From: Calditrichia bacterium
GTDB taxonomy: Bacteria; Calditrichota; Calditrichia; RBG-13-44-9
Assembly (NCBI GenBank): GCA_026991005.1
Contig: JALXCH010000365.1
Span: 1 to 5,304 of the forward strand
DNA: 5,304 nt
Direction of reading: 5' to 3'
Under the pieces are notes generated by a model, which made no database searches, was not told the origin of the DNA, and was given only the letters and a program-made list of their open reading frames with translations. Shown here one piece after another: positions 1 to 5,216 of this stretch. Made by a program: the position numbers and the translations under genes. Every line of letters begins with the position of its first letter. Within the stretch, counting starts at the first letter, position 1.

Positions 1-138
1 ACCCGCCCACACATAGCTCCGGTATTGGGCGAAATCCAAATTGCGGTCGAAGTCGGTGTAAATGGTCAAACTGGAACATCCCAGTGCCCAGATTAGAAAG
101 CTAAATATCAATACTCCAAATAAACGTCTCATTGCCAT
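1..138 (-). CDS. Putative outer-membrane lipoprotein, DUF4136-like (5' part only)
   Basis: Only the first 46 codons are in the window; the gene continues past the left edge. The product starts with two arginines (R4, R5), then a hydrophobic stretch at residues 6-19, then A18-L19-G20-C21, a usable lipobox, so C21 should be lipidated and the protein exported. The residues after the cysteine (IYTDFDRNLDFAQYRSYVW) match the start of DUF4136 proteins, which typically begin with a Y-x-F-D...DF..Y.TY.W pattern. DUF4136 members are small bacterial lipoproteins of unknown function. The start at 138 is preferred over the in-frame ATG at 132 because AGGGGGA (minus strand) sits 6 bases ahead of it. A perfect palindrome lies just upstream. 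The family call rests on about 25 mature residues and is good but not certain; the lipoprotein signal is clear. Confidence 0.75.
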   Translation of the reverse strand, partial: MAMRRLFGVLIFSFLIWALGCSSLTIYTDFDRNLDFAQYRSYVWAG

Positions 139-151
139 AAATTGTCCCCCT

Positions 152-169
152 GTTATTCAAATGAATAAC
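152..169 (-). promoter_or_regulatory. Palindrome just upstream of the lipoprotein gene, possible operator
   Basis: On the minus strand GTTATTC and GAATAAC form a perfect 7-bp inverted repeat around a 4-base centre. It ends one base before the AGGGGGA ribosome site of the lipoprotein gene. A -10-like CATAAT (minus strand, 173-178) lies immediately upstream, although no good -35 is seen. The position fits either a dimeric repressor site over the transcription start or a 5'-UTR hairpin next to the ribosome site. The symmetry is seen directly; the function is inferred. Confidence 0.4.
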
Positions 170-256
170 CAAATTATGATTCGCAAATAAAAACTAATTT
201 CTTTCCATATCGAGGTTAAAAATAATTTTTCAGGAAAAAATTAGCTCCCTTTTTGT

Positions 257-285
257 CATTAAATCCTAATTCATTAAAATCCTTA
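257..285. repeat. Short direct repeat in the AT-rich gap after the channel gene
   Basis: CATTAAATCCTA at 257-268 recurs as CATTAAAATCCTTA at 272-285, 15 bases later with small insertions. The 173-base gap (139-311) around it is very AT-rich. It also has an A/T-only hairpin, with 7-bp arms at 224-230 and 236-242. I see no convincing intrinsic terminator here for the leftward channel gene. Confidence 0.35.
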
Positions 286-311
286 CTTTTCTAAAAAACT
301 GTATTTCTCAC

Positions 312-959
312 TCATTTCTGCTTATTATGAGAAAGATATTTGCCCACCAGCAGCGCCATTAAAATTGCCACATACATCTGACCGGAAATACTGATAAACA
401 TGGCCAGAGACTTCGCAGGGGCCGATATCGGAACGATATCCCCATAACCCAGTGTGGTCAATGTGACAAAAGTGTAATAAACCACATTGGGGAGAATTTC
501 CTCAGTAACGTTAGTTACAGCAAAGGCATCGGGATTAAATTTAAGAATCAGACTAACAAACAGGGAAAACATGAGGCCAATCAGTAAATATCCGTTGATG
601 GCTTCGAAAATCACCGAGGGTGTCACGGTTTGACTTCGAACAATTTGCGCCACTAATTTAATCACCACCAGGGTAAAAAATATCATGGTGATAAAGCTGG
701 CCAATCCCCCTAATTGAGGTAATTGAAAAAACTGGGCAATCCATACGAAGATAAAAGCAACAATTGCCCCGCTAGTGAGCAAACGGCTTCGTCTTTCCAG
801 AGAAAATATCGACAATAGAAAAATAAAGGAATAGCCAATGTTGTACAATAATGCTCTTTGTGTTTGTGGAAATAGGGGAATAATAAAGACCGTAAATAAC
901 ACCACAAATAACAAAACAGAATTGTTACGTAAAAAAGTGATGACACGAAACTGTTTCAT
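312..959 (-). CDS. Six-helix K+ channel with TLGYGD selectivity filter (Ion_trans_2 family)
   Basis: This 215-residue membrane protein should conduct K+ across the cytoplasmic membrane. The decisive signal is T168-T169-L170-G171-Y172-G173-D174, a K+ selectivity filter with Leu in place of the usual Val. It lies between an outer helix (about 117-139), a pore helix (about 157-169) and an inner helix (about 185-208), the PF07885 arrangement. Four further hydrophobic segments precede it (about 14-30, 37-53, 62-79, 84-106), so the layout resembles 6-TM channels. None of these carries regularly spaced arginines, so voltage sensing is unlikely. The protein ends seven residues after the inner helix, so it has no RCK or cyclic-nucleotide domain and any gating input must come from elsewhere. 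The start codon follows the preceding ORF's stop by one base (TGA-T-ATG) with only a weak ribosome site, which suggests coupled translation. It lies downstream of nhaA and is probably cotranscribed. Channel identity is secure; the exact subfamily is not. Confidence 0.88.
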   Translation of the reverse strand: MKQFRVITFLRNNSVLLFVVLFTVFIIPLFPQTQRALLYNIGYSFIFLLSIFSLERRSRLLTSGAIVAFIFVWIAQFFQLPQLGGLASFITMIFFTLVVIKLVAQIVRSQTVTPSVIFEAINGYLLIGLMFSLFVSLILKFNPDAFAVTNVTEEILPNVVYYTFVTLTTLGYGDIVPISAPAKSLAMFISISGQMYVAILMALLVGKYLSHNKQK

Positions 960-960
960 A

Positions 961-1170
961 TCATAGAATCCGTAAAATATTCCTGCGATTCAAATAACCC
1001 GAAGATGCTAAGCCGGTTAATAAATTTGAACCCTTTCCAGCTCGGAGAAGTTGGTTCCTGGTTGAAGAGAGAATGAGTCTTGGAGTTTTCAATCGGTAAA
1101 TTTTTTCCTCCCGATTTTTTTCATCCCCATCCCGTTTCAGAAGCCCAAGAACAGGTTCAATTCTAAACAT
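961..1170 (-). CDS. Doubtful 69-codon ORF filling the nhaA-channel gap
   Basis: The reading frame begins one base after the nhaA stop and ends one base before the channel start. That is either tight operon packing or coincidence. The predicted peptide is strongly basic, has no hydrophobic segment or signal peptide, and resembles no family I know. Evidence against it: four of ten arginines use AGA or AGG, unlike the CGN-rich neighbours, and the only purine-rich stretch (AGG) touches the ATG rather than sitting 5-9 bases upstream. The region also contains an imperfect hairpin, CCAACT/AGCTGG with a 6-base loop (minus strand, about 1038-1055). The DNA may instead be a 5'-UTR, a decayed gene or an old repeat copy between two genes. 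The ORF is reported because its boundaries are striking, not because the coding evidence is strong. Confidence 0.25.
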   Translation of the reverse strand: MFRIEPVLGLLKRDGDEKNREEKIYRLKTPRLILSSTRNQLLRAGKGSNLLTGLASSGYLNRRNILRIL

Positions 1171-1171
1171 C

Positions 1172-2500
1172 CTATTGCTTCTGCGATTTGGGTAGCACCG
1201 CCAGCAAAATCAATGTTCCCAGAATTGCCGAAATAAAAGAACCGCTGATAATTCCAATTTTTGCGGCATCCAGTAATTCCCCTTTCACCGCCAGTCCGGC
1301 AATAAACAGCGCCATAGTGAAACCAATGCCCCCCAGAAATCCTCCGCCTAAGAGAATAGACCAGTTAAGCCCCTCCGGTAGCGTCTTCGTAAAGATTCTT
1401 ACACCAATCCAGGTAAACAGGGTAATTCCAATCACTTTCCCCAGTACCAGACCGGCAGTTACAGCCAGCGCCACTGAGTTAAAAAATTCCGAAAGATGAA
1501 TAACCACTCCAGCATTTGCCAGGGCAAAAATAGGCATGATGACAAAACTGCTCCAGGGATGCAGACGATCTTCCAGATATTCCAGAGGTGAAATGACCTC
1601 CCGGGAAAGGCGCTGAAAAGCACGAACCTTTTCTCCACGATGTTCCGCTGTTCGCCACTCACCGGTGGTAATTACCTGACTGGCACGTTCCAGCACGCGG
1701 GCAATGGCACCTGTGCTCACCCGAGCTTTCAACGGAGTTAACAATCCCAACAATACCCCGGCAATGGTAGCATGCACACCGGATTCATGAAAACCCAACC
1801 AGATGAGGATTCCCAGAATAGTATATACCGCAAAGCTGCGCACACCAACCCGTCCCAGCAGAATCACCACTCCCAAACCCACAAATGCCAGCACTAACGC
1901 CATGAGGTTGATATGTTCGGTATAACCCACAGCAATCACCAGAATCGCCCCAATATCGTCCACGATGGCCAGCGAGAGGAGCAGCACCCGCAAAATGTGG
2001 GGTACCCGATTCCCCAGAATAGCCATGATTCCCACCACAAAAGCAATATCCGTGGCCATGGGAATACCCCAACCGTGCTCTCCCGGCTGTCCTTTCTGAA
2101 TCGTCAAATAAATGAATGCTGGAATCAGCATCCCACCAATAGCTGCAAACACCGGTAAAATAGCCCGCTTAAAGTCTCGCAGCTCCCCAAGAAACAGCTC
2201 GCGTTTTACCTCCAACCCCACTACAAAAAAGAAAATAACCATCAGGCCATCGCTCACCCAATGCTTCAAAGAATGAACGAAACTAACAGAACCAAAACTT
2301 AGCCCGACTTTCGTTTTCCAGAGGGCAAAATAACTGGGGGAAAAGGGAGAATTTGCCCAGATTAAAGCAACCAGGGTAGCCAGCAGCAGCACGATTCCCC
2401 CTGCCGATTCCACATGAATAAAGCGGGTAAACGGTTCCAGGAATTTATGAATGGGTTCCTGCGGAATATCCACTGCTTCTTCTTTTCGAGAAGAACTCAT
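1172..2500 (-). CDS. nhaA: NhaA-type Na+/H+ antiporter
   Basis: This 442-residue inner-membrane protein exchanges external H+ for cytoplasmic Na+ (or Li+), controlling sodium and pH. NhaA landmarks appear in order: VGLEVKREL at 94-102 (pH-sensing region), GWGIPMATDIAF at 143-154 with D151, and SLAIVDDIGAI at 176-186 with the paired aspartates D181/D182. D151, D181 and D182 correspond to E. coli D133, D163 and D164. Further on are GVHATIAGVLLGL at 241-253, HPWSSFVIMPIFALANAG at 314-331, the lysine K355 (E. coli K300) and GGIGFTMALFIAGL at 390-403. Some 10-12 helices are expected. It is longer than the 388-residue E. coli protein, because of an N-terminal extension and an extra cytoplasmic segment around 258-312. 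GGAG lies 7 bases before the ATG at 2500, and a promoter is visible upstream. The channel gene follows in the same direction. Confidence 0.97.
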   Translation of the reverse strand: MSSSRKEEAVDIPQEPIHKFLEPFTRFIHVESAGGIVLLLATLVALIWANSPFSPSYFALWKTKVGLSFGSVSFVHSLKHWVSDGLMVIFFFVVGLEVKRELFLGELRDFKRAILPVFAAIGGMLIPAFIYLTIQKGQPGEHGWGIPMATDIAFVVGIMAILGNRVPHILRVLLLSLAIVDDIGAILVIAVGYTEHINLMALVLAFVGLGVVILLGRVGVRSFAVYTILGILIWLGFHESGVHATIAGVLLGLLTPLKARVSTGAIARVLERASQVITTGEWRTAEHRGEKVRAFQRLSREVISPLEYLEDRLHPWSSFVIMPIFALANAGVVIHLSEFFNSVALAVTAGLVLGKVIGITLFTWIGVRIFTKTLPEGLNWSILLGGGFLGGIGFTMALFIAGLAVKGELLDAAKIGIISGSFISAILGTLILLAVLPKSQKQ

Positions 2501-2540
2501 AACTGTGCTCCGTTTTTATTTGCTTAATTAATTTGTGATG

Positions 2541-2569
2541 AATATACTATTCCACGGAAATTTTTCCAA
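2541..2569 (-). promoter_or_regulatory. Sigma70-type promoter of nhaA
   Basis: On the minus strand TTGGAA (-35, 2564-2569) and TATATT (-10, 2541-2546) are separated by exactly 17 bases. They match the consensus at 4/6 and 5/6 positions. Transcription should start near 2534, leaving a leader of about 34 bases that contains the GGAG ribosome site. A 5-bp inverted repeat (GGAAA..TTTCC, 2556-2567) overlaps the -35 and could be an operator, but it is short and A/T-rich. The promoter means nhaA need not depend on readthrough from queF, after which I see no convincing terminator. Confidence 0.6.
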
Positions 2570-2657
2570 ATAAAACATGGGAGTAACGCTACAAAAGGGA
2601 TTTTCCTGCACATTTGCTGCAAAACCAGAGAGACTTTTAGCAGGGAACTTCCGGGGG

Positions 2658-3083
2658 CTATCTTAACCCTAATTTCTGCGGCGCTTCCGGGGTCTTGGTA
2701 TGCTGAGCTTCCACGGTAAAGCCGATGCCGCCCCGAACGTTAAATTTCCCCACCACTTTAATCCAGTGCGGATCCAGCAGCGCGACCAGATCATCCAGAA
2801 TTTTATTCACCACCGCTTCGTGAAAAATTCCCTCATCCCGGTAAGACCACAAATACAGCTTGTACGATTTCGATTCCACAATTTTCTGATCGGGAATATA
2901 TTCCACATGGATGTGGGCAAAATCCGGTTGTCCGGTTACCGGGCACAGGCAGGTAAACTCCGATGTATCCATTTTAATCACATAGTAGCGATCCGGAGCG
3001 GGATTGGCAACCGCCTCCATTTTTTTACTGGGTTGGGTTTTACGTCCCAGTATGGTTAATTTTTCCAGATCTTCCTGATGCAT
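2658..3083 (-). CDS. queF: NADPH-dependent preQ0 reductase (7-cyano-7-deazaguanine reductase)
   Basis: This cytoplasmic enzyme reduces the nitrile of preQ0 to the aminomethyl group of preQ1 with two NADPH, the last step before tRNA insertion. At 141 residues it is the short, single-domain T-fold type (Bacillus-like), not the long E. coli type. Visible landmarks are the catalytic cysteine C47 in LCPVTGQPD (46-54) with D54, the QueF signature E70-S-K-S-Y-K-L-Y, which helps bind NADPH, the substrate-binding FHE at 87-89, and GKFNVRGGI at 112-120. A second cysteine, C45, lies two residues before the catalytic one. V91 occupies the position where I recall the protective partner cysteine of the Bacillus enzyme. 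AAGGAG ends 4 bases before the ATG. It is divergent from queCED, with which it completes the preQ1 pathway. Confidence 0.97.
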   Translation of the reverse strand: MHQEDLEKLTILGRKTQPSKKMEAVANPAPDRYYVIKMDTSEFTCLCPVTGQPDFAHIHVEYIPDQKIVESKSYKLYLWSYRDEGIFHEAVVNKILDDLVALLDPHWIKVVGKFNVRGGIGFTVEAQHTKTPEAPQKLGLR

Positions 3084-3183
3084 GAGACTCCTTTTCTGTT
3101 AATTGCATTTTCTACGATTTTTTATTTTTGCTTTCTCTACCGTGCATTTCGCAAGATAGGAAATTGGCAGGTGTACGGATTCC

Positions 3184-3282
3184 CGAAGTAATCCCTCTTG
3201 TCATTGCGAGCGAGGAACGAGCGAAGCAATCTCTGAACCTTTCTTAAGATTGCTTCGGGCACTACGTGCCCCCGCAATGACA
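3184..3282. repeat. Palindromic interspersed element (GTCATTGCG...CGCAATGAC family)
   Basis: The outer arms TGTCATTGCG (3199-3208) and CGCAATGACA (3273-3282) pair perfectly over 10 bp. The inner arms CGAAGCAATCT (3222-3232) and AGATTGCTTCG (3247-3257) pair perfectly over 11 bp around a 14-base loop. The right half holds its own hairpin, GGCAC-TAC-GTGCC (3258-3270), so the folded element is branched. A degenerate copy of the inner arm, CGAAGTAATCCCT (3184-3196), lies 38 bases to the left and looks like the remnant of a neighbouring unit. Sequences of this type recur between genes in many unrelated bacteria and are usually regarded as non-autonomous, MITE-like elements. No transposase is present here. 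Confidence 0.85.
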
Positions 3283-3302
3283 TTTTGCGCTTAGCACCTG
3301 CT

Positions 3303-3369
3303 TTGTGCTCTTTGCAGCAGTTAGATAAGGTTAACCGCAGAGTTCGCAGAGAATACGCAAAGGACACAA
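3303..3369. repeat. CGCAGAG-type element, first copy, with imperfect terminal inverted arms
   Basis: The arms TTGTGCTCTTTGC (3303-3315) and GCAAAGGACACAA (3357-3369) pair at 11 of 13 positions. Inside lies the periodic CGCAGAG..CGCAGAG....CGCAAAG (3336-3362). CTTTGTGCTCTTTGCAG at 3301-3317 recurs at 3428-3444 with one mismatch. Periodic CGCAGAG/CGCAAAG runs like this are seen between genes in several bacterial phyla; their origin is not known to me. Confidence 0.7.
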
Positions 3370-3381
3370 TCATAAATGAAA

Positions 3382-3416
3382 AATGTAAAATGAATAATGT
3401 AAAATGAATAATGTAA
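3382..3416. repeat. 14-bp tandem repeat, 2.5 copies
   Basis: The unit AATGTAAAATGAAT occurs twice exactly (3382-3395, 3396-3409), followed by a half copy (3410-3416). A looser relative precedes it (AAATGAAA, about 3374-3381). It lies between the two inverted copies of the CGCAGAG-type element, is pure A/T/G on this strand, and has no coding potential. Confidence 0.85.
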
Positions 3417-3417
3417 C

Positions 3418-3470
3418 CATTTGCGTTCTTTGCGCTCTTTGCAGTTCAGTAAACCTAACTGCAAAGAACG
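3418..3470. repeat. CGCAGAG-type element, second copy in inverse orientation, with strong hairpin
   Basis: Read on the minus strand, 3418-3444 aligns with 3335-3363 with about six mismatches and a 2-base gap, so it is an inverted copy. TCTTTGCAGTT (3436-3446) and AACTGCAAAGA (3457-3467) form a perfect 11-bp stem with a 10-base loop. The stem extends to 13 bp with one mismatch (3433-3470). No T-run follows on either strand, so it does not look like an intrinsic terminator. Confidence 0.75.
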
Positions 3471-3496
3471 AAATTGAAAAGAGTATTTTAAATTCC

Positions 3497-3574
3497 AATC
3501 CTTAAAAACTCACAATCCTTTCAAACAAATGTTTTTCACAATCCTGTCAATCCTGTTAATCCTGTCAAAAAAAA
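3497..3574. repeat. 9-bp AATCCTGTC periodic repeat ending in an A-run
   Basis: Three contiguous units AATCCTGT[C/T] occupy 3540-3566. Degenerate copies stand at 3514-3522 (AATCCTTTC) and 3497-3502 (AATCCT). An eight-base A-run follows at 3567-3574. Similar AATCCTGTCAATCCTGTTAA stretches recur between genes in unrelated bacteria. The function is unknown. Confidence 0.75.
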
Positions 3575-3725
3575 TAATTTAATTACCCAACACGGGCATC
3601 CATTCCCTCCCCCAACTTTTTTCGCGAGAGAGCTCCAATCCCCCTGCGCTTAAAAATTGAACAAATGTACAGAATATTCCGGAGAAGTGCAATACGTACA
3701 GTGCATCCTATTTGAGTAAACTCTG

Positions 3726-3807
3726 TTCACCCCGGTTCAAAACGCACGCGATTCCAGGATATTTTTTCACCGGTTCCGATAAAAGATGAAAATCCAGTAT
3801 CGAACCG
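3726..3807 (+). promoter_or_regulatory. queC leader: hairpin and imperfect repeat of about 40 nt
   Basis: CGGTTCCGAT (3771-3780) and ATCGAACCG (3799-3807) form a 9-bp stem with one bulged base and an 18-base loop, ending 48 bases before the queC start. TTCACC..CGGTTC at 3726-3738 returns as TTCACCGGTTC at 3766-3776. CCAGGAT (3754-3760) returns as CCAGTAT (3794-3800). Together these look like two diverged modules about 39-40 bases apart. They could be paired operator sites or a structured leader. I could not match them to a known preQ1 aptamer. Confidence 0.35.
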
Positions 3808-3855
3808 AACAGTAATTGTTTAATTTTATGGGTTCAAGACGAAGGGAGAAATAGA

Positions 3856-4569
3856 ATGAATTCGCAGGAACGTGCAGTGGTATTATTGAGTGGTGGTCTG
3901 GATTCCACTACCACCCTGGCAATTGCCAGTTCGCTGGGTTTCGAAATATATGCGCTAACTTTTCGCTATGGGCAGCGACACGAATGGGAAATTCAGGCAG
4001 CGGAACGAGTTGCCAGAGCCTACCGAGTAAAGGAGCATGTAACGCTGGGAATTGACCTGCAGCGCATTGGTGGCTCGGCACTCACGGATAATATCGAAGT
4101 GCCTAAATCCCGGGAGTTAAACGAGATCGCATCCGGAATTCCCGTAACCTACGTCCCGGCACGCAATACCATTTTTCTCTCTTTTGCCCTGGCACTGGCG
4201 GAAGTAAAAGAAGCCGCCAACATTTTTATTGGTGTAAATGCTATTGATTACAGCGGGTACCCGGACTGCCGGCCAGAATACATTCGCGCCTTCGAAGAGA
4301 TGGCTAATCTGGGTACCAAAGCCGCTGTGGAAGGGAAACTCCGCATTCACATCCGTACTCCACTAATTCAGTTACGCAAGGCGGAAATCATTAAAAAAGG
4401 GTTGGAGCTGGGAGTCGATTACTCCCTGACGCACACCTGTTACGATCCGGCACCGGACGGCACCGCTTGCGGCCAATGCGATGCCTGTCTGCTGCGCCTG
4501 AAAGGTTTCGCTGAAGCGGGGGTAAAAGATCCCTTGCCTTACCAGACATTACCAGAGTGGGCACGATGA
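3856..4569 (+). CDS. queC: 7-cyano-7-deazaguanine (preQ0) synthase
   Basis: QueC converts 7-carboxy-7-deazaguanine and ammonia to preQ0, using ATP to activate the carboxylate. The 237-residue protein is of normal length. The N-terminal PP-loop S12-G-G-L-D-S17 binds [18 protein letters not shown] (99-113) and [17 protein letters not shown] (126-142) are conserved family blocks. The C-terminal zinc site is complete: C195, C205, C208 and C211 in HTCYDP...CGQCDAC. AGGGAG lies 7 bases before the ATG, which fixes the start. The last codons overlap queE by ATGA, indicating coupled translation, so this is the first gene of a queC-queE-queD operon. The leader upstream contains a hairpin and diverged repeats. 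Confidence 0.98.
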   Translation: MNSQERAVVLLSGGLDSTTTLAIASSLGFEIYALTFRYGQRHEWEIQAAERVARAYRVKEHVTLGIDLQRIGGSALTDNIEVPKSRELNEIASGIPVTYVPARNTIFLSFALALAEVKEAANIFIGVNAIDYSGYPDCRPEYIRAFEEMANLGTKAAVEGKLRIHIRTPLIQLRKAEIIKKGLELGVDYSLTHTCYDPAPDGTACGQCDACLLRLKGFAEAGVKDPLPYQTLPEWAR

Positions 4570-5207
4570 GCTATCTGGTGAAAGAAATTTTCTACACCAT
4601 CCAGGGAGAAGGTTTCCACACCGGACGTCCCGCGGTGTTTTGCCGCTTTTCCGGATGTAACCTGTGGAGCGGACGGGAAAAAGATCGCTCCCGTGCCATT
4701 TGCCAGTTTTGCGATACCGATTTTCTGGGTACCGATGGGCACAATGGGGGCCATTACCGGAGCGCTAAAGCACTGGCTACTGCCATCGCACGTCTCTGGC
4801 CAGAGCAGTATTTTCAAAAAGATTTACCCTTTGTGGTGTTCACTGGCGGGGAGCCACTCTTACAACTGGACGATGCCCTTATCCGTGCTGTAAGGCGCCA
4901 GGGATTTCAGATTGCTGTGGAAACCAACGGAACTCTACCTGCTCCGGAGGGCATCCAATGGCTCACGGTGAGTCCCAAAGCCGGTGCCCCGCTGGTGCAA
5001 CGCACCGGTGACGAACTCAAACTGGTGTTCCCACAGGAAGGATTGCAACCACAGGAACTGGAAAGCCTCCGTTTCTTTCATTTTTATTTACAACCCATGG
5101 ATGGCCCCAACCTCCAGGAAAATATTCAGCTGGCAGTGGAGTACTGCCTGAACCATCCCAATTGGAAACTCAGTTTACAAACTCAAAAATTTATTGGAAT
5201 TCCCTGA
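4566..5207 (+). CDS. queE: 7-carboxy-7-deazaguanine synthase (radical SAM)
   Basis: QueE contracts the ring of 6-carboxy-5,6,7,8-tetrahydropterin to 7-carboxy-7-deazaguanine using SAM, a [4Fe-4S] cluster and Mg2+. With the ATG at 4566 it has 213 residues. The cluster cysteines are C31, C46 and C49, spaced C-x14-C-x2-C. This is the expanded motif of the Burkholderia-type QueE, not the canonical C-x3-C-x2-C. CDTDF (49-53) follows. FTGGEPLLQ (92-100) is the SAM-binding GGE motif, then VETNGT (118-123), SPKAG (136-140) and DELKLVFPQ further on. The N-terminal [11 protein letters not shown] is diagnostic. A GTG three codons upstream (4557) is in frame, but the ATG overlapping the queC stop gives the standard family start and a 4-base ATGA junction. 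The ribosome site is weak, which fits coupling to queC. Confidence 0.97.
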   Translation: MSYLVKEIFYTIQGEGFHTGRPAVFCRFSGCNLWSGREKDRSRAICQFCDTDFLGTDGHNGGHYRSAKALATAIARLWPEQYFQKDLPFVVFTGGEPLLQLDDALIRAVRRQGFQIAVETNGTLPAPEGIQWLTVSPKAGAPLVQRTGDELKLVFPQEGLQPQELESLRFFHFYLQPMDGPNLQENIQLAVEYCLNHPNWKLSLQTQKFIGIP

Positions 5208-5216
5208 GGAGAAATC

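Larger units (their letters stand above)
3084..3855. other. Repeat-packed intergenic region between divergent queF and queC
   Basis: These 772 bases hold no credible gene. Frames across them, including a 78-codon minus-strand frame at 3137-3373, run through palindromic and tandem repeats and have no family resemblance. The repeats are listed separately. From 3575 to 3730 I see only short symmetries: an 8-bp palindrome GAATATTC at 3672-3679, TGTAC/GTACA arms at 3666-3670 and 3695-3699, and a GTGCA direct repeat. Promoters for queF and queC must lie here, but no -35/-10 pair stood out for either. I saw no preQ1-I, -II or -III aptamer that I could recognise. Confidence 0.7.

Noticed and set aside
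1000..1035. tRNA-like GGTTCAAAT on the minus strand
   Set aside because: The flanking bases do not pair to make a T-arm, and no acceptor stem or anticodon arm can be drawn.
1785..2072. Open frame inside nhaA on the same strand
   Set aside because: It is an out-of-frame shadow of nhaA, rich in Gly/Cys/His from shifted hydrophobic codons. The nhaA frame carries every expected motif.
2700..3059. 119-codon plus-strand frame opposite queF
   Set aside because: It is antisense to a complete, motif-supported queF and has no ribosome site or family match.
3137..3373. 78-codon minus-strand open frame
   Set aside because: It runs through the palindromic element and the CGCAGAG repeat. It has no family resemblance, and the frame is explained by repeats lacking stops.
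3436..3467. Intrinsic terminator
   Set aside because: The 11-bp stem is strong, but no T-run follows on either strand and there is no gene ending nearby for it to terminate.
3497..3574. CRISPR array
   Set aside because: The units are 9 bp and contiguous, with no spacers and no cas genes. It is a tandem repeat.
3700..3855. preQ1 riboswitch before queC
   Set aside because: No recognisable class I pseudoknot with A-rich tail, and no class II or III pattern by eye; only the generic hairpin and repeat remain.
4557..4568. GTG start for queE three codons upstream
   Set aside because: The ATG at 4566 gives the usual family N-terminus and an ATGA overlap with queC, and no better ribosome site supports the GTG.
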